Source: Silurus meridionalis
Lineage: Eukaryota; Chordata; Actinopteri; Siluriformes; Siluridae
Assembly: GCF_014805685.1 (NCBI RefSeq)
Contig: NC_060892.1
Location: 11,117,490 to 11,181,489, forward strand
Direction: 5' to 3'
Length of the DNA stretch: 64,000 nucleotides
The notes under the pieces were generated by a model. It saw only the letters and a list, made by a program, of their open reading frames with translations. It had not been told where the DNA came from and searched no databases. Positions 11,801 to 22,895 of the stretch are shown piece after piece. Position 1 is the stretch's first letter. Every line of letters starts with the position of its first letter. Both the position numbers and the translations under genes were made by a program.

Positions 11801-13808
11801 GGTCATATATACACTCATACTCTGACCAGTCCGACACAAAATCCAGGTCTAATTATAGTAGGGTTGCAAAGGGCCGGGAAATTTCCGGAAAGGTTATATG
11901 GGAACTTCATCTGGGGAATTTTTTAAAATATACCAATTTATGGGAATTAATTAGTAATTTTGGGAAATGTATATAAACTGTATCATATACAAGCATACAT
12001 TTAAACATTTTGTTTGGTTGTAAGCTGACATGCATGCAAAATATTAAAAATTTTAAGTGTTGATATAATTTTGTTGCACAATAGCTCAAAAACAGCTTGA
12101 GTAGGTTTTAAACATAGTTATGTAATATTTATATACATGATCTATGTAGAAATTAAACTGAAATTGCATTAAAACTGGTTGTTTTAACCAAGATTATCCT
12201 ACTACATAAAATAAATCCTGTTATAGACTAACCTGCAATTTTGTAAATTCTTAGTATATTCACGTCAATTCAAATGGAGAGTTTCCAGTCTTGAAAATTA
12301 AATGGGGATTTTGGAAACACCTTCATTATAGCGATTAACGTGTTGCTATTTAATCAAGGAAATTATTTAGTTGTTGATGTGTAAAACATTTTCTTCTTTC
12401 TTTAACATTTTATGTTCTTCAGTGTCAGCATGTGTCCCACTACAGAGAAGTCTTCAGGATGAAGTTTGCAGCTTGTAGTTAGTTACATGACAAGAAAGAT
12501 AAAAAATAAAAAAAAACAGTCGATAGCTGCTATTAATATTTCACCAACATGACTAATATAAACGGATTACAAATGCAATATATGCTTCATTATTTACTAA
12601 ACACCTAAAATTACTGTGGTGTAAGAGAAATAAAGCATTTTAAGGCATTTTATCATCCTGTTATATATAGTATGTCTAGAACAGCACACACCAGAATGGT
12701 TTATTCCTTCCCTACTGTTGCAGTTCTGTGTTTTTGAAATCCATTGTTAGCCCATGACTCACATGAACCATGTTGTAGGAATGGCATGGAGATTCAGAAA
12801 GACGTTTACATCAGAGTGGATCGAGTTGCCCAGTACGGTTCGGTGAGTATCGTAGAAAAGTTCTAAATGTGCAGTGACAGAATGTGTTTCAGCTGTCACT
12901 GGAATATTCTCTTATTAATGCTGTGTTTTAATCTCCTGTCTTTTACTCTAGCATGACCATAAGAGGTCTATCTTTGTGGGCAACCTTCCATATGGTTAGT
13001 GTCTACTAACGTGCATATACGTCGTGCATATACGTCATTCTTGTTGTATTTTATATGCACAGAAATTAAGGATATTTAGTGAAGAAAGAGTACTGCTAAA
13101 ACCTTGCTGCAAATTAGTTCAGTGATGATCATGTATGAAAAGATTTCGAAGTGAATTGTTATAGAACTTTTTTCTCAGTACAATCCTTTTTTCTATAACA
13201 TATTCCTTGTCGTTCTGCACAGATATAACTGAGCTGCCTTTACGCCAGCACTTTGAGGATTGTGGAAATGTAGAGGCTGTGCGATTAGTGAGGGATCGAA
13301 ATACCGGAGCGGGAAAAGGCTTTGGTTACGTTCTCTTTGAGGTGAGTGATCCCATAACCTAACATTCTATAAATTCAGTAACTAATCCACATGCTGAGCG
13401 AATGCACTGTACATAATCTTTTAGAGCACAGATGCTGTCATGTTGGCGCTGAAGCTGAATGGCTCACGGCTGCTCGAGCGGAGTATCAGGGTGAAGCGCT
13501 CAGTGAAGAAGGAGAAGGTAAAAAACGAGAGCGAGAAGAAGGGAAGGGGTCCACCTGGGAAAGGAGATAAAGGGCAGCACGGGCGAGATGCAGCAAAGAA
13601 AAAGGGACCACAGCCCACAAACTTCAAGGGGCCAAAGCGTGCCGAGAACAACAAACCCACAGGAAAGCCCTTCAAGAAATCGCCTGCGATGGGAAACAAA
13701 ACATCGACCTCTTTCATGGGAAACAAGTCGGATCCCGTTTCCAAAAAGGGCAAAGGACTGAGAAAGAAATTTAAATCTAACAATAAGTCGAAACCCTTTC
13801 ACATTTAA
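8835..13808 (+). CDS. RBM34: RNA-binding motif protein 34 (RBM34), complete, 11 coding exons
   Basis: RBM34 is a nucleolar RNA-binding protein related to yeast Nop12, associated with pre-60S ribosome maturation. Exons: 8835-8860, 9445-9601, 10965-11083, 11154-11367, 11454-11513, 11594-11637, 11718-11801, 12779-12842, 12952-12994, 13223-13341, 13425-13808. All introns are GT-AG with matching phase, giving 437 residues (human about 430). The tiny first exon (MKKKHAAK, then a split Ser codon) was chosen because its donor at 8861 gives the only phase that keeps exon 2 open; a second donor at 8871 does not. Residues 60-157 are Lys/Glu-rich with nuclear-localisation-like runs. RRM1 spans about 158-245 (RNP2 VFVGNL, RNP1-like INAYVVFK). 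RRM2 spans about 262-336 (RNP2 IFVGNL, RNP1 KGFGYVLF). The 100-residue tail is Lys/Gly/Pro-rich, typical of nucleolar proteins. An AATAAA at about 13900 is a likely polyadenylation signal. The gene is intact; exon 1 is the least certain part. Confidence 0.94.
9602..10964. other. RBM34 intron 2, AT-rich, nothing recognised
   Basis: This 1.36-kb intron is AT-rich with poly-T tracts near 10130 and 10310-10330. I see no hidden exon, RNA gene or clear transposon in it. Confidence 0.5.
11860..12310 (+). repeat. probable old interspersed repeat in RBM34 intron 7
   Basis: The segment begins TAGGGTTGCAAAGGGCCGGG and continues with 'aatttccgg' and 'tatgggaa' words. These resemble a high-copy fish repeat, probably a non-autonomous hAT-like DNA element, that I recall only in outline. 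The opposite terminus, expected to read like GCAACCCTA, was not found, so the copy is truncated or misassigned. Confidence 0.45.
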
Positions 13809-13970
13809 TTCTGTTCTTAATGTCAGTTCAGTGTGGAAACATCAGTTTCTTTCATGTTTTATTTGATAAAAAAAGAAAAAAGATTTGTATTAATGACCTA
13901 AATAAAAGAACAAAAAAAAAACCCTTCAAATTGACTGCATCATCACATAATACATATAATCATTCTTCCA

Positions 13971-14003
<33 letters not shown>

Positions 14004-14761
14004 AGATGAATAAAACTAGAGGTTAGACAGAGTCTGAACTAAATCTAATTCCTTCACAGTAGATGTCTACTGATTTACTACAAAAAGTGTTCAAATAAAT
14101 AGTCAAGCTCAGTTCCTGGCAAATGATTTGAGTTTTCTAGTTTAGTCTAGAGCTGTGTGTGGGTCTGGTTTATGTTAATCCACACCCCCTCCAACAGAAA
14201 TCCAACTCAGATGTGGGAAGTCTGAACCACTTTTTTTGTTTGGTTTTTCTCTGAGCTGGGGAAATCCATAGCTGATGAAAGTGTTTTGTAAGCAATAAGT
14301 CAGCCATCGTTAGTCAGTTCAGGATGATTTTACTTTCTTAGAACACTTGACCATTCGGTTTGTTGTTTTGTTTCACCAACTGTGTCTATGCTGATTAATT
14401 TTGAATAAATATCACTAAACACATTTACAGCAGTGACCTTTTCCTTTATTTATGGAGGACAGCATGAGCATGTTAACATGATGCCAAGTGCTGAACTCAA
14501 TTTGAATTCTAAGTTCAGAGGACATTTTGTCCCATATGGAGGTAGGAGATTTTGATTTATGGGTTTTAGTGCAGCTTGTTTGTAACAAATAATTTCCATA
14601 AAATATAAAACAATACACCACAAATAACCTGGACATGGAAGGTGTCAACAAAGATATCAGGATCAATGATAAACATGAAGGTAAACATAGTGTGAGCACC
14701 ATGCCATGGCCAAGTTTTCGCTTGTTTCTGCTATCCCAGTCCTGAAACACACCTCTAGTTA
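13809..14761. other. RBM34 3' UTR and RBM34-Tc1 interval
   Basis: The first part is RBM34 3' UTR. AATAAA occurs near 13900 and again near 14010, with a 28-base genomic A tract at 13975-14002 between them. The rest up to the Tc1 insertion is non-repetitive, and I see no gene. Confidence 0.5.
13975..14002. repeat. poly(A) tract, 28 bases
   Basis: An uninterrupted run of A lies about 170 bp downstream of the RBM34 stop codon. Confidence 0.9.
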
Positions 14762-16302
14762 CAGTGGGTCAAGAAAGTATTTAGTCAGCCACCAATTGTG
14801 CAAATTCTCCCACTTAAAAAGATGAGAGAGGCCTGTAATTTTCATCATAGGTACACTTCAACAATGAGAGACAAAATTAAAAAATCAGTCTGATTTAAAA
14901 AGAATTTATTAGCAAATTATAGTGGAAAATAAGTATTTGGTCACCTACAAAAAAAAAGCATAATTTCTGGCTCTCACAGACCTGTAACTTTACCTTTAAG
15001 AGGCTCCTCTGTCCTCCACTTGTTACCTGTATTAATGGCACCTGTTTGAACTCATTATCAGTATAAAAGACACTGGTCCACAACCTCAAACAGTCAGACT
15101 CCAAACTCCACTATGGCCAACACCAAAGAGCTGTCAAAGGACACCAGAGACAAAATTGTAGACCTGCACCAGGCTGGGAAGACTGAATCTGCAATAGGTA
15201 AGCAGCTTGGTGTGAAGAAATCAACTGTGGGCAATTATTAGAAAATGGAAGACATACAAAACCACTGATCATCTCCCTCGATCTGGGGCTCCACGCAAGA
15301 TCTCACCCCGTGGGGTCAAAATAATCACAAGAACGGTGAGCAAAAATCCCAGAACCACACGGGGGGACCTAGTGAATGACATGCAGAGAGCTGGGACCAA
15401 AGTAACAAAGGCTACTATCAGTAACACACTACGCTGCCAGGGACTCAAATCCTGCAGTGCCAGATGTGTCCCCCTGCTCAAGCCAGTACATGTCCGGGTC
15501 CGTCTGAAGTTTGATAGAGAGCATTCGAATGATCCAGAAGAGGATTGGGAGAATGTCATATGGTCAGATGAAACCAAAATAGAACTTGTTAGTAAAAACT
15601 CAACTTGTGTTTGGAGGAGAAAGAATGCTGAGTTGCATCCAAAGATCACCATACTGTGAAGCATGGGGGTGGAAACATCATGCTTTGGGGCTGTTTTTCT
15701 GCAAAGGGACCAGGACGACTGATCAGTGTAAAGGAAAGAATGAATGGGGCCATGTATCGTGAGATTTTGAGTGAAAACCTCCTTCCATCAGCAAGTCAAA
15801 GCATGACTATGTTCCCAAACACACCACCCGGGCAACAAAGGAGTGGCTTCGTAAGAAGCATTTCAAGGTCCTGGAGTGGCCTAGCCAGTCTCCAGATCTC
15901 AACCCCATAGAAAATCTTTGGAGGAAGTTGAAAATCCACGTTGCCTAGCGACGGCTCCAAAACATCACTGCTCTAGAGGAGATCTGCATGGAGGAATGGG
16001 CCAAACTACCAGCAACAGTGTGTAAAAACCGTGTGGAGACTTACAGAAAATGTTTGATCTTTGTCATTTTAACAAAAGGTATATAAAAAGTATTGAGATG
16101 AACTTTTGTTATTGACCAAATACTTATTTACCACCATAATTTGCAAATAAATTCTTTAAAAATCAGACAATGTGATTTTCTGGATTTTTGTTTCTCATTT
16201 TGTTTCTCATAGTACCTATGATAAATTACAGTCCTCTCTCATCTCTTTAAGTGGGAGAACTTGCACAATTCGTGGCTGACTAAATACTTTTTTGCCCCAC
16301 TG
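14762..16302 (+). mobile_element. Tc1-like DNA transposon, both ends present
   Basis: The element is bounded by TA at 14760-14761 and 16303-16304, the Tc1/mariner target duplication. Its ends are long inverted repeats: 5' CAGTGGGTCAAGAAAGTATT matches the reverse complement of the 3' end (CAGTGGGGCAAAAAAGTATT) and similarity continues for roughly 100 bases with a few differences. Total length 1541 bp is normal for a full Tc1-like copy. A broken transposase lies inside on the plus strand. It sits between the 3' ends of RBM34 and TOMM20. Confidence 0.93.
15113..16085 (+). pseudogene. broken Tc1-like transposase
   Basis: The reading frame opens with [20 protein letters not shown], the helix-turn-helix start of fish Tc1 transposases, and hits a stop at 15239-15241 where a single-base frameshift breaks it. 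Coherent pieces follow in other frames: 15336-15658 (includes WSDETKIEL, with the first catalytic Asp region), 15656-15910 ([14 protein letters not shown]), and then [15 protein letters not shown] near 15878-15925, the third catalytic region. The central DND region is degenerate. At least three frame breaks plus a later in-frame stop near 15947 make it non-functional. Confidence 0.88.
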
Positions 16303-16912
16303 TACATCCTCTGCTTTCTTTTTTATTTCTTGTACACAATTCTTCAGAAATACCAAATTTACCAGAGTTCTTTGCAAACTCTAGTGACTGCATGTTTGTG
16401 TCTGTGTGTGTGTGTTACAAAAACTTGGGACAATGGACTAATGGACAGACAGTTCCTGTTCACTTTTTATCCATGAAAAAGAACTGTTCTGAATGTGCAC
16501 TGCATATTTGCTGATTTGTTAAGCTTTTTTACCCCTGGAATGTAGAAAAAAAATCAGATCATGCTTCTTTCTCATTTATCCCATTTATACAACATCCAAA
16601 AACAAGAAAGTGCTGTATGTGGAAAGCACAAAACTTGAAATCAGGTTCTGATAAAACACAGTTAAATGTTACAAAAGCAAAAAAAAAAGGACATTTCTAA
16701 TATCTGGTGGCATCATTTACAGGTTCAGGTTGCCTTTTAGGGAAATCTTTTCAAATCTTCTATTGAGAATGGAGAGGGAGGGGGGGGTGTAGGTTAGTGG
16801 ATATTTTGCACAATGGATAGAATGAAACAGTAGTTTAAACATGGAGCAGTGAAAACAGGGAGAAGTTTGAAGGTTGTACTGAGGGAGGGTCATGTTTAAA
16901 AGGGCCTCAGTC
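16303..16912. other. TOMM20 3' UTR / intergenic
   Basis: This lies downstream of the TOMM20 stop codon, between it and the Tc1 element. It probably includes TOMM20 3' UTR on the minus strand. I see no coding exon. Confidence 0.4.
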
Positions 16913-19900
16913 TCATTCGACGTCATCATCGCTCAAGCTCTGTGCACTGACAATGCGCTGCAAAACAGAAAAGGGGCATGTATTACACTAAAGAAAAGAG
17001 TACGTATAAATGTGCTAAGAAGAAAAAGATTGCATGCTCAAAGCAGTCTCTGTGCAACCAGCTCAGGAGAAAAATGAATTAAAGTACAGATAAGATCTAC
17101 TAGAATATCAGCCAGTGCTCAGTACAAACAAAACACCAGGGCTGTGTTTATAAATGCTTAAAATGACAGAATTCAAGATTTATTAAAACATTAATAAAGC
17201 TAAACTTTATATACACAAAAAGTGCATTATGCACCACTACACTAATGTATGCTCCACTTAAGCTTTAATAAAAGCCTAAGAGTAAAGAGAAAATTTAACC
17301 AAACCCAATAAAATATACTCTCTCTTTATGAATTGAATTTTTAGTCAATTCAAGCACAAGAACCAAAATCTATAGGAGTTTTACACCATAATGAGTCGTT
17401 TGTAGGTTGCTATTATTGACTGACTGATTAAAGTCCTTTGGCACCATTTTACAAAAGAAAAAAAAGGTTAATGACATTTGTGCAATTGTTAAATATAAAT
17501 AACTTTTCAAATTAATAATTAATAAGTTGTTATTTAACAATATTCACAAGACAGATGTAGTCTTACAGTAATAATCTTCCATTCCCAATATGACTATATT
17601 TCCTCTCACTCTGCTCATCTGCGTTCACCACATAAAATACATTAAGGTTACATGGAAAACAATATAGCTTTTGACTAAAATTATAAAAGCTTGTCAAAAC
17701 AGGAAGAAGGACCATTATTTTTTTTTATTTTTAATTAGCAACATAGTCTGTTTTTCTATGCCTGAGTTTAAGTTGCCAGGACATTAATTAAAAAAAAAAA
17801 TTATATTCCTCTGTGGCACAGATTAAAACACTTTCATTGTTATATTCCTAAAAGTGTCTTTATGCATGTACACATTAAGGATTGTTCTACACGTTCTAAT
17901 AAACAAGGCCCAGGTTCAGAGATGAGCAGGTTTCTCACCTGGCTGATGGTGGGCAGTTTGGTGAGGAGCATCTGGAAGACGGGTGGCGGCAGAGTCTGCT
18001 GCAACACCTGGAGGAGCTGCTGAGGTTGACCGCACACCGCTATGGCATTGGTCAGGTGATCCACTCCTTTCTCATAGTCACCTGGAAAACACAAGAAAGA
18101 TGAGAATGATCAGTTGATGGAAGGAGAGTTGTTTCTGATTGGCCTAGATGAACAGATCACATCAGGATGCAAATGTATTGTAAACTCAGACACACTTCAG
18201 CACTGCTCTGAAAAAGCATGTTGAACATATAACCATGACAATGAGAACACATTCATTCTTTAGTTTGACCTTCAGAATGTCCTTCATAACAAAACGGAAT
18301 TATGTGCATTACAACACAATTACAATGTGTTATTGGAATGTAGTCACACTGACATGGTTATGGTTACATGGTTATAAAGTAACAATCATTATATCATTAA
18401 TAAAAAATTCATACACACATATGATGTAAAATGATTGTATGATCATTAATGAAGTAAGTTTGAATCCAGACAGTCCTGCAAGAGGCCTGAAAGCATTCGC
18501 ACCCTCATTCGGACTGTAGCAAATGTGCCTAGTGAGCTCAACCTGACAGAACCTTACCCTGTGCCAGCAGCTCTTCTCCCAGCTGAATCTCTTCCAGGAA
18601 AAATTTCTGAACAGCTTCGGCATCTTTCAAGTCCGGTAGCTGCACACAAGCGCACAACCTTTAGCATCTTTCCTATTTGTTATACAACAAGTGTTAAACA
18701 GATTTAACCTTTCAGGAGATCAAAATAATTGCGCTTACCCGTGACATTCCTGCTTTCTCCTGTGCTGCTTTCTGCTTCCTCCTTCCTGCAAGGGACAATT
18801 TCTGTTAACTCTTATTCACAACAGACTTAGGTTTCCATTCTGGCACACTTACCATCAAATAGTTTGATTTAGCCATATTGTCTTAAAACAGAGTGGTATA
18901 TAAAAACTGATGGGGGAAAAAAAACAACACCACAAAGACAGTTTTGAGTTGGACTAGTAAAAATAAAAGTCTAGAATTAGTTTGTAACTGGGAAGGGTTC
19001 TCAGGCATGGAAACTGGATAATTATGTTAAGGTCATGCTGTAAGCATGGCCAAGAGAAAAAGAGATAATTTGATAGATGTCACATTTAATTAACATAAGG
19101 CATTAATGGGATTAATAGGAAAAACAAGGATATTAACATGAGCTGATGCTGGTCAAATATTAATGCTAAAAAAAAATGAATGAAATCAATTAAATATTTA
19201 TTACTAGAAATATACAACTATCCATCTTCTATCTAAGAGTCATGGTGAGACCAGAGCCCATCCTAGGAAACTTGGGGCACAAGGTAGGATTCACACTTAT
19301 TCACACATTACAACCAATGAAGAAAAAGCAAAATCCACCTAAATTAGATCATTGGACTGAAGGAGCAAAGCGGAGAAACATAAAACGCTTGGTGAAGAGG
19401 AGAGGGATTTACACCCCAAAGTCAGATAATTAAATGATATAATATAGTACATAACCCATGGGCCAACTTGGATTTCTCAGTCTGATATAAGCCACAAACT
19501 AAAATTATAGAGCAAAGACTAAGACATAAGATTTCATTCATTCATTCTTCTCTCCCTTCATTGTAAAAATCTTGTGCCATACTTATCCCCAAATCTTGGT
19601 CCAATCCTGGAAAAGTCTGAACTCAGCACCATAAGGAATTGTCACAAGGAACAACAATGGAATGGGAATGGCAGGACTTGAATAAAAAGCCTTCAGCCAA
19701 GGAAACACTATTGCACATTAATCTGTGATTTCCACTTGATTGAACTCGTTGTTATATTATGATGCATTTAATAAGTCAGTACAAAGACGGAAAGGTGTAA
19801 AAGGTGTATATTTGGCCTGAAGATCACTGACCACTAACCCTGAGAACACAACCTACACTGTGAACAAGGCATCCGCCATATTCTAATACATGTTATTTCA

Positions 19901-20336
19901 TATCTAGTGCCAGAGCCATTAAACCTCTATATAGCGTAAAACCCAGCTTGCTTTGTGTGACAGCTCATTTAGTGTCTCAATTCTCCCCCCACCTCCTTTA
20001 ACATGAAGCGTACAGACTGAAGGACGAGGCCACGCGGAGGCCGCTGCACAATATATAGAAACCCGACCCGAATAAATCCCGTGTCTGCTTGCTACATCAG
20101 CGCAATGTATAGGAGATACGAAGAGGGGTTACACCACTTATCTAGGGATCTAGGGACCTAGGGCTCTATAGTCTAAACCAGGGCTATATGGAGCTCAGCC
20201 TGCACCACTCACGTTCTCTCAGCTTGCTCTTGAAGTTTGGGTCGCTCCTCCGTTTCCTGTCGAAATAAATACAGTAACCGACGAAGAGCGCCGCGCCGAC
20301 CCCGGCCGCTATCGCACTCGTCCTGCCGCCCATCAT
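16913..20336 (-). CDS. TOMM20: mitochondrial import receptor subunit TOM20 (TOMM20), complete, 5 exons
   Basis: Tom20 is the outer-membrane receptor of the TOM complex that binds amphipathic presequences of mitochondrial preproteins and passes them to Tom22/Tom40. Exons in transcript order: 20336-20213, 18785-18739, 18639-18558, 18081-17939, 16957-16913, all GT-AG and in phase. The product is 146 residues from the first ATG of an ATG-ATG pair; the second (20333) gives 145, the human length, and has the better Kozak context. An N-terminal anchor (about residues 7-25) is followed by the basic retention signal FDRKRRSDPNFKSK. The cytosolic domain holds the TPR-like groove (EEIQLGEELLAQGDYEKGVD, then QQLLQVLQQTLPPPVFQMLL), and the protein ends in an acidic tail (SLSDDDVE). 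An in-frame ATG at 20474 would extend the N-terminus by 46 residues before the anchor; it has a weak context and no family support. Confidence 0.96.
16958..17938. other. TOMM20 intron 4, nothing recognised
   Basis: This AT-rich intron of about 980 bp contains no recognisable exon, RNA gene or transposon. Confidence 0.5.
18786..20212. other. TOMM20 intron 1
   Basis: This is the largest TOMM20 intron, about 1.4 kb. It carries one decayed interspersed-repeat copy near 19213-19330 and otherwise ordinary sequence. Confidence 0.55.
19213..19330 (+). repeat. decayed copy of a high-copy fish repeat
   Basis: 'ccatcttctatctaag', 'agcccatcctagga' and 'ttggggcacaaggtagg' match, with changes, a repeat that I recognise in fish genomes by its words for 'cttatcctgg', 'cctatcccagg' and 'gggcacaaggc'. 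Related copies are at 40006-40300, 47465-47795 and 61873-62183. The class is uncertain. Confidence 0.5.
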
Positions 20337-20530
20337 ATCTCCAAACAATGTCCAATTCAATCCGTCTAAGTAAAACAAGCGTTTGATTTCAGAGCACGAA
20401 TTGCAGCTACGCGATTCTGTACATGACCCTCGGGGTAGTCGCGGAGAGGAAGGACCCCAGGCAGCAGGCGCCATCTATAGCGTCATAGTCATGCTGTCCG
20501 TACTAGTGCCTGTTTAATAAAACAAATAGA
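20337..20530 (-). promoter_or_regulatory. TOMM20 5' UTR and promoter region (approximate)
   Basis: The sequence just upstream of the TOMM20 start is richer in GC and CpG than the surroundings and should contain the 5' UTR and core promoter. No TATA box is evident. The extent is a guess from position and composition. Confidence 0.4.
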
Positions 20531-20739
20531 GAAACTGACAGATTCAGAAAAAAACATGTTGTGTAAGCTGAATGGTTATACAATGAAATTCTTAGTTTGC
20601 ACGGTGTTCGCCTTCTTTCCGCGCTTAGACTGGGATGACTGTTTTGTGGAACACATCCGGTTATCATATCCGGTCCCAGGCTTGTATTCATTAGATCATA
20701 TATGCCAGTGTTTTATTTATTTCCTTGTCATAAACAGTT

Positions 20740-21071
20740 ATGGATTCGCGGAGAACTGGTATTATTTGTGCAGGTGGGATTGCTATAATAACTGGTACAA
20801 ACGAAAACGCTTTTTAGAGCAGGAGTGCTATGATCATAAACCGGGCATTAGAGCGGAATGTGGCTGTGAAGCGCCATATAATCTCCACCCGCCCCCCTAC
20901 AATAGAGAAACTTTTTGGCTTTGGGTAAAATCCCTACATCTGCGCGATAACGAAGCGGCTATACGTTTGCTTTTTTCATTTTGTGTGGACAAAAGACATG
21001 ATGGAGCATCCGTCTCCGGTTATAACGATCCTCGACTCAGCGCCTCATCGTGAAAATCTCAACACATAAAG
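20740..21071 (+). pseudogene. THAP-domain relic, probably transposon-derived
   Basis: An open frame of 165 codons (20556-21053) overlaps this region, but the sequence reads best as a THAP zinc-finger domain with frameshifts. From an ATG at 20740 comes IICAG; after a one-base slip, WDCYNNWYKRKRFLEQECYD follows, giving the Cys-x4-Cys start. Then come C.C.APYNLHPPP and FWLWVKSLHL (the THAP Pro and Trp positions). In a further frame VCFFHFV supplies the Cys-x2-His end. Another shifted frame gives EHPSPVITILDSAPHREN. A strong splice-donor-like AAAG|GTAAGG follows at 21071/21072. THAP domains are often fused to DDE_4 transposases in fish, and a DDE_4 fragment lies 1.3 kb downstream on the same strand. 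The domain call rests on motif spacing only. Confidence 0.55.
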
Positions 21072-21201
21072 GTAAGGACCAGTGCTGCCTTTGGGATCTA
21101 GTAGTTATATTAAATCCTAGTGTTGCCAAGCGTTTTAAAATAGTATGTACACCCAAGAACCACTCATTACACTTGCATGTTACTGCTACCAAAAAAACAA
21201 T

Positions 21202-21367
21202 ATGGCGGCCTCCAAGTCGCAGATGGCAATGACGTCATAACAAAGCGCAGTGCATCAGAAGGACAAAATAATACATTCTGAAGCGTCTAAGTTGTCATGA
21301 ACACCTTTAACACACTCCTACACAGAAAGTGTATAGACCCCCATGGCCGGAAGTTTGTGGACACGTG
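21202..21367. promoter_or_regulatory. cluster of proximal-promoter motifs without an evident gene
   Basis: In about 165 bp there are ATGGCGGCC (YY1-like, 21202-21210), a perfect CRE TGACGTCA (21230-21237), CCGGAAGT (ETS-like, 21347-21354) and CACGTG (E-box, 21362-21367). These are motifs of constitutive promoters. The nearest intact gene start is TOMM20, about 0.9 kb away on the minus strand. It may be an old transposon promoter or an unannotated transcript start. Confidence 0.35.
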
Positions 21368-21685
21368 ACAATGACTGTAACGTAAAGGTTTATTTAACAT
21401 GCTGTCTCTTATTTGCTGGTTTAATAAACCCTATTCTTCCGGGAAAGCTTTTCCACTAGATCTTGATCGACCGTCCAGGAATCATCGTAGGGCCAGAAGT
21501 AAACGAGGCCAGATCGATTTTTCAGGAGTAAAAATAAACCATTTAAATCTTATGATTTATTATAAATAGGCCTAATCTAATGCACCTGTAATTGAAAACA
21601 GAATGGTAGAAAGTATGCCTTAGTTGACTCTCATCTAAGTGCATGCATGGCACTGTCTTGCTCTTCTTATGTGCTATTATTTTCC

Positions 21686-21870
21686 CAGATGAGTCCCCCA
21701 GGAGCCCCGACTTTGCTCTCTCCATGTGTGCTCAAACCGAGGTTGAACAGGAGCAAAGACATTCACACAACCCAAAGAGGTGTGAGCAAAAACTGCTACT
21801 TAAAATAAAGAGGAGCAGTGATGCAGATGAAGCACTTATCCTCATCACTGAATAGAGCTCTGCATCTGAC
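21686..21870 (+). repeat. exon-like segment of the THAP/DDE relic or a related repeat
   Basis: A strong acceptor-like sequence (TATTTTCCCAG) precedes an open stretch that begins DESPRSPDFALSMCAQTEVE and runs to a stop at 21853-21855. A diverged second copy of the same sequence lies at 22868-23005; both share 'acaggaacaaag'-like, 'attcacaca' and 'acacttatcctca'-like words. It could be the middle exon of the transposon relic. Confidence 0.4.
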
Positions 21871-22329
21871 CTGGAGAAAGACCAGTGATCTAAACACAGC
21901 TATTTGGCTAATCAGGGATAACGCAGAAATTGTGCGAGAACTTACTTGTCTAACGTCTTGCGCAAAATTCAGGATTCTTTAAAGCTGTTTATGGCTTGAC
22001 AAGTTTTCAATGTTTTTTGATCACGTTAAAATGAGGATGTGAGTAAATTTACCGTCTTTTGTTTTCCACGTATGTTCCACGTTTCACAGTCTTCTGTCAC
22101 TGAAGTGGTTAAAAGTACTTTTGATGTAACGTATCTAAGACTCTTGGTTAATTGTGTGGCCAGGCAAAGAACAAATTCAGATGAGCCTACCTGTGTGTTT
22201 TCGAGCTGCGCTTAACAATTGTACCTCCATTATCAATAGTTTGTAAATGTGTATAGAAAACTCCAAAAATATAAGCGCTCACACATGCTCGCATTCCAAG
22301 AATCATGAGACAGTTAAATATTTGATCTC

Positions 22330-22750
22330 CATCCAACTACAGGGGTCATATCTTTAGTATCGAAGGGCTCGGGGGGTCTGATGAGTGACAGAAACTTTTT
22401 TGAAAGTTGTGAATATCTGGACAAGCTATCACCAAGAGATGTAATAATAGCTGACAAACATTTTAATATTAGAGAAAATCTACTAGCATTCACAAAAGAT
22501 AAAGTGCAGCGACATTCACTTGAGCTGGATGAAACAAAAGGGCTTGCAGTTCAGATTCACGCAGAGCAAGTATTTAACCTGGTCAGGAAAAGGCAATTTT
22601 ACCAAGTACTGTCCTACATTCTTTGTGCAACACAACAGATGAAGGACAGACCAACACTCCTGACAAAATGTGGACAATTTGTTGTGCTTTATGCAATATT
22701 TGTTCTGCAATTTCTACTCAATATTTTACATAATGTAGCATATCATTAAT
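22330..22750 (+). pseudogene. DDE_4 (PIF/Harbinger, ISL2EU-like) transposase fragment
   Basis: A frame from 22381 to 22749 gives 122 residues starting MSDRNFFESCEYLDKLSPRD, followed by VIIADKHFNIRENLLAFTKDK and, further on, AVQIHAEQVF. These align by eye with the family pattern 'SDK...L..L.PGD..LADRGF.I......PAFTKG' and 'RIHVERV'. The Asp of IIADKHF and the Glu of IHAEQVF would be catalytic residues. Just upstream, a shifted frame reads EGLGG, matching the 'SKG.GGR.SD' lead-in, so a frameshift lies at about 22378. Only the C-terminal half of a catalytic domain survives; it is not functional. Confidence 0.65.
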
Positions 22751-22817
22751 GAAATTCGAGTCGTTGTCTACTGCAAGTTGATTAGCTGGTGTACTATCGA
22801 CCTTGGAAATGTACAGT

Positions 22818-22895
22818 CATGCTCTTATACAGAGCGACTTAAAACTGTCTTGTTTATACAACTGAGCATTTGGGAGTTAAAGGCTTTGTGCACAC
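22818..22895 (+). repeat. short copy of a high-copy fish repeat (TATACAACTGAGC type)
   Basis: 'tatacagagcgacttaaaa' and 'tttatacaactgagcattt' are hallmark words of a common fish interspersed repeat. A second, better conserved fragment is at 23135-23195. Class uncertain. Confidence 0.5.

Noticed and set aside
13975..14002. Poly(A) tract as the tail of a processed retrocopy or SINE
   Set aside because: No gene-derived or tRNA-like sequence precedes it other than RBM34's own 3' UTR, and no target duplication is visible around it.
15936..15948. X-box-like GTTGCCTAGCGAC
   Set aside because: It lies inside the Tc1 transposase remnant and derives from coding sequence, so it was not counted with the desert motifs.
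20556..21053. 165-codon open frame read as an intact novel gene upstream of TOMM20
   Set aside because: THAP hallmarks (Cys-x4-Cys start, Cys-x2-His end) fall in other frames, so the open frame is a chance path through a frameshifted relic. The first 60 residues have no domain-like features.
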